A stretch of 64,000 nucleotides of DNA from Streptomyces sp. Edi2 (GCF_040253635.1 NZ_JBEJGX010000003.1:1-64000), one strand, 5' to 3'. Counted from the stretch's first letter, positions 43,797-53,730 are shown. Numbers and translations: made by a program. The notes: generated by a model not told the origin, from the letters alone.

Positions 43797-44786
43797 TCAT
43801 GCCGGCGCTTCTTGACCGCCGGCTTCAACCTCCCTCGCAAGACGCAGCCACTGCTCGGCACAGACCCGCGCAGCTTGGGCCACCGCTGCAGCACGATGTC
43901 CCGGCACTCCGGCAGCCAGCTTGCACCACTTGGTCTCGTCCACGAGGGCATGGGTCCTCAACAACTGCGCCAGGCAACGGCCCGCTTCTGTCCGCATGGA
44001 GGGGTCCTTCGCGATCTGGCGCAGTACGAAGCCGAGGTCGGGCGGTGAAGTGCGCAAAACGTCGTGGCCAGGACCTGCCGGCCTCTTGTCAATGCCGGTT
44101 GGCCCGGGTTGAGTCCGCGCGGCACTACGCAGCCTCGGTGGCAACGGGTCCTTTCCAGCACGCACCCGGTCTCGCACATCCTTCGCCGTGGCGATGCTGA
44201 CCCCGGATTCTTCGGCAACCTCCTTGAGGGTGCTGCCAGGCTTGGCGGCAAGCAGCCGGCTGGCACGTATGCGGCCTTCGGCCGGGTCGAGAGGCCGGGA
44301 GCGTCCGTCCCTGCCCACCCGTTTGGTCAACTGCTCAGGTTTTTCCGTTGAACGGGGCCGCATGGCTGCGACGCTGCTGGCTGCGAGACCGGTGACGGCA
44401 GCGATACGCCGGTCCGACCACTGCGGGTGAGAGGTGATGATCCGTGCTGCTGCGTCGGCACGGTCGGCTCGGCTCAACGGCAGGCCATGCGCCGAATTCA
44501 GCTGCACCGCCAGGACGAAGGCGTCTTCCTCATTGCCTTCGAAGAACTGAACCGCGATGCGCTCTTGGCTTCTGAGCGCGGCAGCCCGCAGGCGGTGCAT
44601 GCCGTCGACAACGCGCATCGTCGACCGGTGCACGATGATGGGCGGAAGCGGTGCATCCGACTCGGCAAGCGCCTCGACATGCCTTTCGTCCTCTCCCGCA
44701 ATCCTGGGCGAGTGAGAGGGAAGCAACGAGGAGGTGGGCACCATCGCTGCCGGTTTGCAGGCTGCAGCATTTCTGTGATCAGACAT
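43797..44786 (-). CDS. Second StrR-like ParB-family regulator
   Basis: A 329-residue paralog of StrR from the ATG at 44786 (MSDHRNAAACKPAAMVPTSS); a GTG at 44846 is an alternative start. It keeps the same architecture: SLLPSHSPRIAGEDERHVEA and MRVVDGMHRLRAAAL (ParB-like domain), WSDRRIAAVTGLAASSVAAM (first HTH), VGRDGRSRPLDPAEGRIRAS, and TLKEVAEESGVSIATAKDV (second HTH). The target is unknown. The second HTH differs from that of StrR at several exposed positions, so it may read another box. Position just outside strU suggests it is part of the cluster or of a neighbouring pathway. Confidence 0.82.
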   Translation of the reverse strand: MSDHRNAAACKPAAMVPTSSLLPSHSPRIAGEDERHVEALAESDAPLPPIIVHRSTMRVVDGMHRLRAAALRSQERIAVQFFEGNEEDAFVLAVQLNSAHGLPLSRADRADAAARIITSHPQWSDRRIAAVTGLAASSVAAMRPRSTEKPEQLTKRVGRDGRSRPLDPAEGRIRASRLLAAKPGSTLKEVAEESGVSIATAKDVRDRVRAGKDPLPPRLRSAARTQPGPTGIDKRPAGPGHDVLRTSPPDLGFVLRQIAKDPSMRTEAGRCLAQLLRTHALVDETKWCKLAAGVPGHRAAAVAQAARVCAEQWLRLAREVEAGGQEAPA

Positions 44787-45625
44787 GGTCAATCCGTCAG
44801 CGAGCACTGTGGTCCCCCTTGAGGGGCAGGTATGACATATCGTCACCTCACCCGAGAGCGCGTCCTGTTGCCCGCCTGCGTGACCTGAGGTCCGGCAGTG
44901 AGCCCTGGCTCATACCGAGAGGGAGACAGGACAGTCCGGCGAGCACGACCGGCGGCGGGGAGACGGAAGAACATAATCGGACCGTCGGCAAGGCAAAAAA
45001 TCCCTTCGTCGCGGATTCTCGATGTACGTGGAGATGTACATGCAGGGAGGAACACCACTGGTTTGGTGAGAGCGGGTCCCGTGCCCGCAGCGGAGCACTC
45101 AGCCGGTCGTCGCGGACACACGCTCACGGCCGGCACCGAAGAGGCGAGCCCTGCGTGCTTTCCGCTCCGGACAACCGGATGCGGGCCAGGCGGGGAGGCC
45201 CCCCTTCCGGGCTCCGTCACAGCGGGCAATCGGCCGACCGCGACGCCATCGGGCCTGCATGCTGACGTGGGATCCGCAACGTGCCGTGGCGTCCCGGGAC
45301 TTGGCCTGTCTGTGTCACGCCGTGGAAGCTATCGACGGCCCAGCGCGGCCGTCAACTGATATGACACCAGGAACCAGCCATTCGTTCATGCCAGTTGTCG
45401 AAGGGGGTCGGGACGTCTCCCTGCCGGCGGTTGCGCCCGCGGTCCGGGGACTTTGGGGTGACTGCAGCACCACCGGCCGCTGGCAGAATGCCTCCTCACA
45501 TGCACAGCAGACCGTTCGCCGGCAGCCGGGGCGAGCACCCGGAGGGGGTGTGCCACTTCTCGCGCATGCCGTCTTCGGGCACGATGAGGAAGCCCAACAC
45601 AGGTGCCTTGCATAGGGAGTCGGCG
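44787..45625. other. No recognisable gene
   Basis: About 840 bases between the StrR-like gene and the XRE operon. No convincing reading frame, structured RNA or mobile element seen on either strand. Confidence 0.4.
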
Positions 45626-46105
45626 ATGAGCGGCCAGGAGGGCATCACGCCCCGGCAGCGTTTGACAGTTGCGCACAAGCTCGATCACTTGCTCAAGCTG
45701 CACGCCAAACCGGGCAATGATGACAAGCCGTCCTACAAGACGATGGCAACGGAAATCGCCGCGCAGTCGGGCGAGACGTTCTCCGGCGCGTACCTGTGGC
45801 AACTGCACCGCGGAGAGCGCACCAACCCGACCCTGCGGCATCTCAGCGCTCTGGCAGCGTACTTCGGTGTGCCAGTGTCGTACTTCACCGACGATGATGT
45901 GGCCCGAAGCGTGATCGACGAGGAAGACCTGGCCCGCCGTGAACTGGACAGGTCCATGGCCGAGGCCGGAGTGAGCGCGGTATATCTGCGCGGCGACCTC
46001 ACGGCGCTGTCCCCAGAGGGGAAACGGATGGCCGCGGACATGATTCGCCAGATCCGTGCGCTGGAGCAAGGTACGAAAAAACCTCCGTCCCCGCCACGCG
46101 CATGA
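45626..46105 (+). CDS. XRE-family transcriptional regulator
   Basis: 159 residues; the ATG at 45626 has AGGGAG upstream. Residues about 10-90 hold an XRE-type HTH (YKTMATEIAAQSGETFSGAY, RTNPTLRHLSALAAYFGVPV) of the sort that ends in YFTDDD. The stop overlaps the next start (ATGA at 46102-46105), so it is coupled to the ImmA/IrrE protease gene. Such pairs act as a repressor with its dedicated protease in actinobacterial mobile elements and stress operons. Confidence 0.8.
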   Translation: MSGQEGITPRQRLTVAHKLDHLLKLHAKPGNDDKPSYKTMATEIAAQSGETFSGAYLWQLHRGERTNPTLRHLSALAAYFGVPVSYFTDDDVARSVIDEEDLARRELDRSMAEAGVSAVYLRGDLTALSPEGKRMAADMIRQIRALEQGTKKPPSPPRA

Positions 46106-46719
46106 GCCCGCCCTGCTACAGGATGCGGCTCGGTTACAAGGTCATATGCCCTCCTGCCCCGACGAACCCTGGAGACTCGACTGAGATGCGCTGGAGGCGT
46201 ATGCGCCGCCGTTGCCGCAAGGTGATCGGCGGCATCCCCTTGCCAGAGCCTTTTTCTGCAGAGGAATTATGTAGCCGGCTCGCGGGGGAACGAGACCGGC
46301 CGCTGCATCTGCTTCCGTTGCCGACGCCAACGGCCCCCGGCACCCCGTCGGGCATGTGGCTGGTCGCCGAGCACGGCGATTACATCTTCTACGACTCGCA
46401 GACCAGCCTTCTGCACCAAGAGCACATCATCGTGCACGAGATCGGACACATGGTGTGCGGCCACCGGTCAGCGGGTGATGACCAGCAGCTTTACCGGATG
46501 ATCGACATCGCGGACCCGGAGTCCATCCGGCAAGCACTACCCCGCATCCGGTACTCCGATGAGCAGGAGCAAGAAGCAGAGATGATGGCCAGCCTCATCC
46601 TGGAGGCTGCCGGCCGCGTTCCCGCCCCCACGCTCCTTTCCGGAATGCTGGGCGGGTTGGAATCTGCCATGGGCTTGCGCAAATCCCGGCATTCGGGAGC
46701 GTCATGCCACCGTGGATAG
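46102..46719 (+). CDS. ImmA/IrrE family metallopeptidase
   Basis: 205 residues. Zinc-protease motif HEIGH (IIVHEIGHMVCGH) at about residues 113-117, with a downstream Glu-rich helix (SDEQEQEAEMMASLIL) whose acid residue is the likely third zinc ligand. The start is the ATG overlapping the XRE stop. It probably cleaves or derepresses the upstream XRE protein, as in ImmR-ImmA pairs; that is inference from family and coupling. It overlaps the next gene by 16 bases. Confidence 0.8.
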   Translation: MSPPCYRMRLGYKVICPPAPTNPGDSTEMRWRRMRRRCRKVIGGIPLPEPFSAEELCSRLAGERDRPLHLLPLPTPTAPGTPSGMWLVAEHGDYIFYDSQTSLLHQEHIIVHEIGHMVCGHRSAGDDQQLYRMIDIADPESIRQALPRIRYSDEQEQEAEMMASLILEAAGRVPAPTLLSGMLGGLESAMGLRKSRHSGASCHRG

Positions 46720-47843
46720 AGGCTGCCGGCATATCCGCTCTGTGGGGCGTAGCACTCGCCCGGGCACCACAAGGGGTCCGTGACCGGGAGCAACGGACCT
46801 TATGGTTCGCGATACTCATGATCGCTCTCGCGATGTCGACGCACCTCGAGCCCGTCACCACGGCGCTGGCGCACGTAGCCCCAGATGCGCACTGGATCGA
46901 CATGACCACGCACCTCTTCGGCATCATCGACGCAGCTGCAGTGCTGTGGTTCATCTGCGGAGCCGCAGGACGGCACCGTCATACCGCCCTGGTGTTCAGC
47001 GCCGCCATCACGGTCGTGACCACTCTGGTGATTCTGGATTCCAACGCTCCCCCGCACGCCCGTAACGCGATCATCCCCTCGCCGGCGACCCCAAGCGTTC
47101 CGGACATCTACTGGTGGATCTTCTTCTCCTTTCACCTGGTCGCGGACAGTACCTGCGGGTTCGTATGCTGGAGCTACAGCCGATCCGATGCTCCACGACT
47201 GTTGCGCTATGGGTTGCGCCTGTTCGGCACCAGCATGCTTCTGGCGGACCTGCTGTGGGTTCTCAAACTTGCGTATGTGCAGACGCGCTCGGCAGCCTTC
47301 GTACCATTGTTCTCACCCGTCACCGGCATCGAAGCCCTGTTTATGGCAGTGGGGATGGCGCTTCCTGTCCTGGCGCAGGTACGCGACCGCTGGCGCGACG
47401 GGAGATCCTACCGAGAACTAGCCCCTTTATGGCTGGACCTCACCACCGCCACCCCGGACGTCGTCCTCGGGCCGGGCCAGCGCTTCCAGAGCATGCTTGT
47501 CCCCCTCCAGCTCCGCCTGTACCGGAGAGTGATCGAGATCAGAGACGCGATGATCGTACTGCGGAACTACGTCACCCCGTCTGCCCTTGATCTGGCACAC
47601 CAGCACATCACCGATCAAGCCATCCCGTCGCCGTTGGGCCAGGCTCACATAACTGCCTGCTGGCTCACTGCTGCTCTGCAGGCAATGAGCAGCGGTACGG
47701 CTCCTCAGTCCCAGACTGCCAACCTCGCCGGTCCCAGCACGAACGATCTCACCGAAGAGATTAACCACCTGCTTCAGATCGCAGAAGCCTACAAGTCACC
47801 AACTGTCCATGCCTATAGAGAATCCCTGACAGGCACGATCTAG
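46704..47843 (+). CDS. MAB_1171c-type integral membrane protein
   Basis: 379 residues. About seven hydrophobic spans in residues 1-230 (for example TLWFAILMIALAMSTHL, HTALVFSAAITVVTTLVIL, IYWWIFFSFHLVADSTCGFV, LRLFGTSMLLADLLWVLKL), then a cytoplasmic C-terminal domain (YRELAPLWLDLTTATPDVVL, LYRRVIEIRDAMIVLRNYV). This matches the actinobacterial MAB_1171c/DUF6545 membrane protein that recurs next to XRE and ImmA/IrrE genes. Biochemical role unknown. Overlaps the protease gene, so it belongs to the operon. Confidence 0.72.
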   Translation: MPPWIEAAGISALWGVALARAPQGVRDREQRTLWFAILMIALAMSTHLEPVTTALAHVAPDAHWIDMTTHLFGIIDAAAVLWFICGAAGRHRHTALVFSAAITVVTTLVILDSNAPPHARNAIIPSPATPSVPDIYWWIFFSFHLVADSTCGFVCWSYSRSDAPRLLRYGLRLFGTSMLLADLLWVLKLAYVQTRSAAFVPLFSPVTGIEALFMAVGMALPVLAQVRDRWRDGRSYRELAPLWLDLTTATPDVVLGPGQRFQSMLVPLQLRLYRRVIEIRDAMIVLRNYVTPSALDLAHQHITDQAIPSPLGQAHITACWLTAALQAMSSGTAPQSQTANLAGPSTNDLTEEINHLLQIAEAYKSPTVHAYRESLTGTI

Positions 47844-47860
47844 CGAAAGGAAGAACAACT

Positions 47861-48184
47861 ATGCTCGTCGCCTTTTCCCTGACCCCCATGGGCGTAGAAG
47901 CAGGCGTCGCTGAGTACATCGCTGACGCAGTGAAAATCATTCGTGAATCCGGCCTCCCGAACCGGTCAGACTCCATGTACACGATGATCGAGGGTGAATG
48001 GGAAGAAGTCATGGACGTGATCAAGCGGGCAAAGGACGCCGTTGCCGCTAAAGCACCCCGGGTCCAGCTCGTTATCCAGGCAGACTTCTGGCCCGGCATG
48101 CCCAACCCTCTTGATGGAAAGATCGGACTTCTCGAGCAGCGAATCGCGGACGCTACCCCGGGCTCACCCTCACCCACCACGTAG
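47861..48184 (+). CDS. MTH1187-family thiamine-binding protein
   Basis: 107 residues; the ATG at 47861 is preceded by AAAGGAAG. The fold signature of the MTH1187/YkoF family is clear: MLVAFSLTPMGVEAGVAEYI, SDSMYTMIEGEWEEVMDVIK and VQLVIQADFWPGMPN. These small ferredoxin-like proteins bind thiamine or related ligands. It follows the membrane protein by 17 bases and ends the operon. Confidence 0.8.
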   Translation: MLVAFSLTPMGVEAGVAEYIADAVKIIRESGLPNRSDSMYTMIEGEWEEVMDVIKRAKDAVAAKAPRVQLVIQADFWPGMPNPLDGKIGLLEQRIADATPGSPSPTT

Positions 48185-48499
48185 CGCAACAGCCGATCCG
48201 CCGGATGCGCCAAGGGGCGACCACCAAGAACGGGGAGCACCCGGATTGGGCCTGTGCCACCGGACCGAACTCACGGTCTCCACAATCGTGCACGTGCCTC
48301 ACGCAGCCCGGGTAGTTCGACCGTGCTGATCAACCGTCGCTCGCCCACTTTACCTTTGGGGGAGCGAGGCCGGGCAGTGCAGGTCGGGAACAGACCCCAC
48401 GAAGGCTTGCGTGACAAGTTGCCGGCGCCGTACGGCTTTCGTGTGTTGCAGACTGGGACAAGGAGCTCATCCGACGCTGATGACACGATCAGCTCGCCG
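48185..48499. other. No recognisable gene
   Basis: About 315 bases after the thiamine-binding gene; nothing protein-like seen. Confidence 0.4.
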
Positions 48500-48539
48500 C
48501 ATGGCCGGTGCTTCACGAGCGGAAGACAGTGACCGCCAC

Positions 48540-48875
48540 GGCGCACCGACGATCCCGCAGTGCTGCCGATCGTGCTGCGCAAGGCTTTGCCGTCCTGGAG
48601 GAGGCGGCAGCAGCCGGGCACCTGAGCACGTACGGCATCGCCACCTGGTTCGGCTTCACCGAGGCTGACCGTCGAGGAACTGGACCGCCTGGCCACCGAA
48701 GCCGCAGGCTCCCCGACCACCAACTGCGTGCGTGCTGTGCAGCTGCCGGTCAGCCTGGTCGAGACAGACGCGCTCGAACTGGCCCTCGACGGCCGCGGAC
48801 CGATCGGTGCAGCAGCCGAGCGTGGCTGGCAGGTCTTCGCCTCCGCGCCCCCTGCACGGAGACGAACTCTTCTCT
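48540..48875 (+). pseudogene. Aldo/keto-reductase fragment
   Basis: A run GFAVLEEAAAAGHLSTYGIA, TWFGF, then, after a frame change near 48665, TVEELDRLATEAAGSPTTNC and LPVSLVETDALELALDGRG matches the central part of an uncommon actinobacterial aldo/keto reductase. Both ends are missing; an IS element starts at 48883. Confidence 0.45.
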
Positions 48876-48882
48876 GAACTAA

Positions 48883-49745
48883 GAGCGTGTCCTACATGGT
48901 CAGTTTGAGGAACCGCTTGTAGCAGCAGAGAGCGGATGCCAGTCCGAGAAAGGCCAGGTAGTTGCCTGGTTTCCGCTCGTAGCGGTGGTTGAGGCGGCGG
49001 TAGCCGGTCAGCCAGGACATGGTGCGTTCGATGACCCACCTGCGACGGCCGAGCCGCTCGCTGGAGTCGATGCCCTTGCGGGCGATACGGATGCCGATGC
49101 GTTTGCCCCACAGCCAACGCCGCAGGTGAGGGATGTCGTACGCCTTGTCTGCATGAAGGCGCGCGGGTTTGGAGTCGGCCGCGTGGGATTCGTGTCCCAT
49201 GTGGAAATGGGACAGCATCGGCTTCAGAGCGAGGCTGTCGTGGATGTTGGCCGCGGAGAGCGCGACCCGTAGGGGCAGTCCGTTCGCGTCGGACAGGACA
49301 TGCATCTTGGAACCGGGCTTACCTCGGTCCACGGGGCTCGGACCTGCAAGTGCGCCCCCTTTTTAGCCCTCACGTGGGCGGAATCGAGGACCGCACGGGA
49401 CAGGTCGACCAGGTTCTGCTCATCCAGAAGCTGGAGAACCTTCTGATGCAGTCGGCCCCAGACCCCGGCACGAGACCAGATGGCGAAGCGGCGGTGCACG
49501 GTCGACTTCGACGCTCCGAAGCACGGCGGCAACGCCCGCCAGGCACAGCCGCTGACCAGGACGTAGATGATCGCGGCAAACACCGCCTCATCATCGATGT
49601 TCGCGACCCCGCCGCCCTGCGGACGAACCCGCGCCGCCGGCAGCAACGGTCTTGCCAACTCCCACAAGCCGTCCGGAACGATCCATCCCCACCGTCCACT
49701 CCCCATGTCCAGCACAACCGCCAACTGACCATGTAGGACACGCTC
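48883..49745 (-). mobile_element. IS5-family insertion sequence, 863 bp
   Basis: The ends are near-perfect inverted repeats beginning GAGCGTGTCCTACATGGTCA, about 23 bases. The element is flanked by TAA on both sides (48880-48882 and 49746-49748), a three-base target duplication of the TNA type of the IS1031 subgroup. It carries one transposase in two frames. It lies between an aldo/keto-reductase fragment and a peptidase gene. The precise ends suggest a recent insertion. Confidence 0.88.
48892..49706 (-). CDS. IS5-family transposase (two frames, -1 shift)
   Basis: The first frame, from the ATG at 49706, carries the N-terminal HTH region (WELARPLLPAARVRPQGGGV, WRALPPCFGASKSTVHRRFA) and the first catalytic Asp (AVLDSAHVRAKKG). 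At an A5G5 run about 49360 a -1 shift joins it to GALAGPSPVDRGKPGSKMHV, LHADKAYD (second Asp) and RRWVIERTMSWL (Glu). The span of 815 bases plus one equals 272 codons, as expected for -1 slippage. Programmed frameshifting at such a run is known in this family, so I treat it as functional. Confidence 0.82.
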
Positions 49746-49798
49746 TAAGTGCGTGCTTCCGGACACAGGTGGCCGAGGGCCCCCACTAGGTGGCCACT

Positions 49799-50541
49799 AT
49801 GATCACGGCCATGACGTCAGCCGAACCGACTATCGTCGCCACATCTGGTGGGCACCGAGTCGGAACGCGTACCAGGGTGATGTTCGATGCTTTGGTGCAT
49901 CACGCTGTTGACCTTTCCGGGGTTCACGGTCGACGCCCGCGCGTTATGTACGTGGGCACCGCGATAGGAGATGCGGAGCACTTCACGGCCCGTATGACAG
50001 AGGCTGGCGGATAGCGGGGTTCGATCTGAGACCTCTGCATCTGTTTCCGATGCCCAACGTGGAGGACATCGAGGAGACAGTGCTCGATCAGGATGTCGTT
50101 TGGGTCATGGGCGGCTCAGTGGCCAACCTGCTGGCAGTGTGGCGAGTCCATGAGCTGGACCACGTCATGCGCCGCGCCTGGCAGGCCGGCATTGTACTGA
50201 GCGGGGTGAGCGCGGGATCTATCTGCTGGTTCGAAGGGGGACCCACCGACTCATTCGGACCGGAGCTGCGCCCGCTTACGAACGCCCTCGGTTTCCTCCC
50301 CTATGGTAACGACGTGGATGAGGGGCGACGGCCGCTGGTTCACCGCCTTGTCGCGGACGGAACCTTGCCGACGGCCCATTGCACCGATGACGGAGTCGGT
50401 CTGGTCTACCGCGGAACAAAGCTGGTAGAGGCAGTGACCGAGATCCCTGGCAAGGGGGCGTACCTCGTCAGGCGTGAGGGAGACAAGGCGGTGGAGGAGC
50501 GTATCGAGCCTCGCAGGCTTCTTACTGTCTCCCAGAGCTAG
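49799..50541 (+). pseudogene. Peptidase S51 / peptidase E-like protein, single frameshift
   Basis: The first part (PTIVATSGGHRVGTRTRVMF, RPRVMYVGTAIGDAEHFTAR) stops at 50014; skipping one base gives IAGFDLRPLHLFPMPNVEDI and the rest of the family: VVWVMGGSVANLLAVWRVHE and the nucleophile elbow SGVSAGSICWFEGG, with C-terminal AHCTDDGVGLVYRG. Peptidase S51 members cleave N-terminal Asp dipeptides or mature cyanophycin-like substrates. A single base separates it from an intact gene, so either recent decay or a sequence error. Confidence 0.65.
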
Positions 50542-50573
50542 GCTGCCGCGCAGTAAGCAGACCCGCCGCAGGC

Positions 50574-51010
50574 TCAGTGTGTAGGACTCGTTGCCGTGCT
50601 GATTCGTGTCGCGATCTGGCTGAAGCGGGGCATGCCGAGATCGATCACTTGGCGTTGACGGACTTGCTCTGCGTCGAGCTGGGTGAGCTTCTCCTCTGCG
50701 CCGGCGAGGCTGACTTGGAGTCCTTCGATCTCACCAAGCCATCCCTCCAGTTCTGCTTCGGTGATTCGGGCGATCAAGTTGTCACGGATCTCGACGAGGC
50801 GGTGTCTCTGAGCCGGATCCGGTCGGAGCATGGAGCATCGAATACACGCGTGTTCGTGGATGCAGGGAGTTCCGAATGCGCGAGCGCAGCTTCCGATGGA
50901 CAGTTTGCGTCGCTCGAAGTGTCCGAGGAAGGCATCCCATTCCTCGTTGGTGGGGGTTCGATACTCCTCGCTGGGCCGAAGTGCTCGGCGCCGGGCGATG
51001 AACGTGCGAT
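50574..51010 (-). pseudogene. C-terminal end of a tyrosine recombinase/transposase
   Basis: The open frame ending at 50574 carries PTNEEWDAFLGHFERRKLSI, CARAFGTPCIHEHACIRCSM, LRPDPAQRHRLVEIRDNLIA and the coiled segment ARITEAELEGWLGEIEGLQV. This is the zinc-cysteine C-terminal tail I associate with actinobacterial phage-type integrases carried by transposon-like units. The catalytic recombinase domain is missing upstream. A remnant of a larger mobile element. Confidence 0.6.
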
Positions 51011-51113
51011 GGGCTTCGATAGCCTCGCCGCGGTAGTTCCGGCACACCGGGAGGCCGCTCGCGCCGCCCTCGACCAGGCGGCCATCTCGCCCCGGACCTG
51101 CGGAAGGTGTGCG

Positions 51114-51915
51114 ATGTACTCGCCCACCACCCCGGCAGACGAACACCGCGCACTCGCCGCACAGCAGGAGGCGAGCGCCGCACTCGGCGTCACGGTCGAG
51201 GGGCGGCGGCTGTGGGGCTACCAGGCCCGCACCCTCGGACAGAAGGCGCACCTCCCTGACCAGGGAGCCTGCTGGTTGCGGCTGATCTCCGCGCCGGCCG
51301 AGCTGGCGACGGGGAAGCCGTGGGAGGGCACCACAGAGGCAGCCGCCGCCTTCCCCGGGGTGCGCAAGCCGGCCCTGCACGGCATCCACGACGGCACCGA
51401 GCGCGACGGCACCGCCTACCGCCGAACTCACCGCATGCATCGACTCCCCCACCTGCGCCGGAGCCCGTGCTGACCGGTGAGCTGGAGCTGCCGGAGACCT
51501 GGCGGAAATCCCTGCACACCGGCCTGGAGACCATCACAGCCACACCCACCGAGCGGGTCGCGGTGCGCCGGCAGCGGATCGACCGCGCACTCCCCCAGCA
51601 CGCAGGCTTCCCCCGGCCGAGATCGACTGAGCCACCGCCCACGGCGACTGCCACTTCGCCAACCTGACTGTGAGCGGGCCGACGTTGCTGGACTTCGAAG
51701 GGTTCGGGCCGGCACCAGTGGGCTACGACCCAGCTTTGCCGGATGCCCACTCCCTCCTCGCCCCGCCGCCCGCATTCGTGCCGAAATCCCCATCCTGGAC
51801 AGTCCTGCCGGCCACACCGCACTCCTCATCGCCGCAGCCGACCTCCTCCAGTCCGCCTCCCGCGGCGACCACCCCGAACTCACCGAACCCCTGCGCACCC
51901 TCGCAGCTTCCGTGA
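51114..51915 (+). pseudogene. Aminoglycoside-phosphotransferase-like gene, frameshifted
   Basis: The ATG at 51114 has GGAAGG upstream and begins MYSPTTPADEHRALAAQQEA. The N-lobe-like part reads LWGYQARTLGQKAHLPDQGA, then, in other frames, LELPETWRKSLHTGLETI, the catalytic loop TAHGDCHFANLTVSGPTLLD (HGD...N) and DFEGFGPAPVGYD (metal-binding). At least three frame changes. It lies back to back with the integrase tail, so the two may have arrived together. Confidence 0.55.
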
Positions 51916-53730
51916 CGCACCAGCCAGGAGCACAGACAACCCGACGGCGAGCACGTCGCGCTGCATCCCGGTGGCGAGCCGTTGCGGCCGACGGCTGCGT
52001 AGCCAGATCCGGTCATCCGCAACCGGCTCGTCGTTCCCCTCGAACGCGCGACACGTGCCCGTCGTCGGCGCTCTTGCGTGCTCATGTAGACGACGTCGGC
52101 GGGTGCTGTCTCGAAAGTGCACAACTGGCGGGCAGGCCGGACGGTGTGGGAGACCAGAGGCTACGGACCGCAGGAAGCCGGCCCTGCCGGCTCGCTGCTT
52201 GGAGACCGGCCCCGGGAGAGATCGCGCAGGGGTTGGTGTGTGGTGCGTAGCCGGCCCGTTCCCTCAAGCGCCCAGGCTCACCTACGGTTTCTGCCGGCTG
52301 CGGACCAGACTCCGCCCCAAGGCCGGCCATCGTGCCGGGGTGTCGCAGCGCACCATGGCGCGGTGGGTGACGCTGAACAGTTTCTGGTGGGCGGCCGCAT
52401 ACACGTCCCAGCTCTCGACCCCTCCGACGGCGCCACGAACTGCCGCTGCCGTGTCGGGTCCGCGCGGGTCTCGCGCCGGCTGTGCAACTGGACGATGAAT
52501 GGCTACGGCGCGGTGCCAAGACCTTTCGGACAGTGCACGGCCGCGGCGGTCTCGACCGGATTCCCGGTCCCCGGCAGCCGATAGGTCTGATCACCCAGGT
52601 TGTAGACGACGGCAGCGACGCCCCGCAGGCGGTCCTGGGGCTAAGCGTCAAGGGCACGGCAGACGCGAGGCTTCCCGCCACGGCCTGCCGCAGGAAAAGG
52701 GCCACCGTGGACACGGCGGGTGTGCAGACTCGAAGCAGGAGGCGAGGAGTGCAGGCGTGTTGTTGTGCTTCGCAGATGATCTCCACGGGCGTTGAACGGT
52801 GGCGCCGGCGGGCAGCTGCCAGGCGCCGGACGGTGCCTTCTCAGTCCGGCGACACCCGACGAGGCCGAGATTACCCGGCCCACGGATCCGATGGATCCGG
52901 GCTCTCACCTCCCCCTCCCACACGACACACCACGGCCGCGACCGTCTCTCTCGCGCACCGCACGTCCGCCAACCGCTACGCTCACCGGACCTCAGAGCGT
53001 CTGACGCCGCTGACCAGCGGTGTAGCCGCTAAGCCGCATCAGACTCGATGCGACGTGGCGGCGGCCGGATCAAGTGCTGCGCTCAATGGTCTTCCCGGAC
53101 CCAGCCCGCGCAGGCGAGCACGTCGGCGTAAAAGCCCAGTCCGGCCGAGCACACGAGCCCCAGGGCGCCGGGCCTGAGGTGACTCCGATGAACTCCCACC
53201 CCCATGGCTGTCATTCCGGAGTTGTGCTCCACCGGACCCCCCATAGCACGCGCCATGGCCTTAGGCACGCCGCTGACCGTGCACAACCGGGTCCGGTGCC
53301 GTGTGGAGCACGGCCAGTTGGGGGTGCCAGCTGTTCAGCGGCGGCAGGCGAAGTCGTCGAGGACCCTCGCCGTCCCTGGACGAAGTAGTGCACGCATTGT
53401 CCCCACAGCCCGTCCGTGTCCCCGTGCCGTGTTGTCTGCGGTTCGGACCGAACCGGCCGGCCCGCGGAGCCGGTGGGGCCTTGGCGGCGAACGGCCGAGA
53501 GCTCGGGCCTCGGTTGCCCAGTTCAGCTGGTGTGGCTTCGGTGGATGCCGTGGCGCGCGTCGCTCCGGTCCAAGAGGCCCCTGCCCGGCGGCTACTGCGG
53601 GAGCCGGGTTCACCGCACGCACTGACGCCATGGCGCCTTCGACCCGCTCCTCCCGGTTGGCTCTCGTAGTCCACGGGGAGGGGCGGGTCGGGCGGCTTCG
53701 TCGTGGTGGCAGCCGGGCTACCGGGTTGGG
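51916..53730. other. No recognisable gene (1.8 kb)
   Basis: Several long open frames exist on both strands because of the GC-rich code, for example on the minus strand at 52082-52786, but none has a family resemblance, a good ribosome binding site and Streptomyces codon bias together. Probably decayed sequence. Confidence 0.4.

Noticed and set aside
52082..52786. Possible 234-codon gene on the minus strand
   Set aside because: No family resemblance and no ribosome binding site; overlapped by equally long frames on the other strand.
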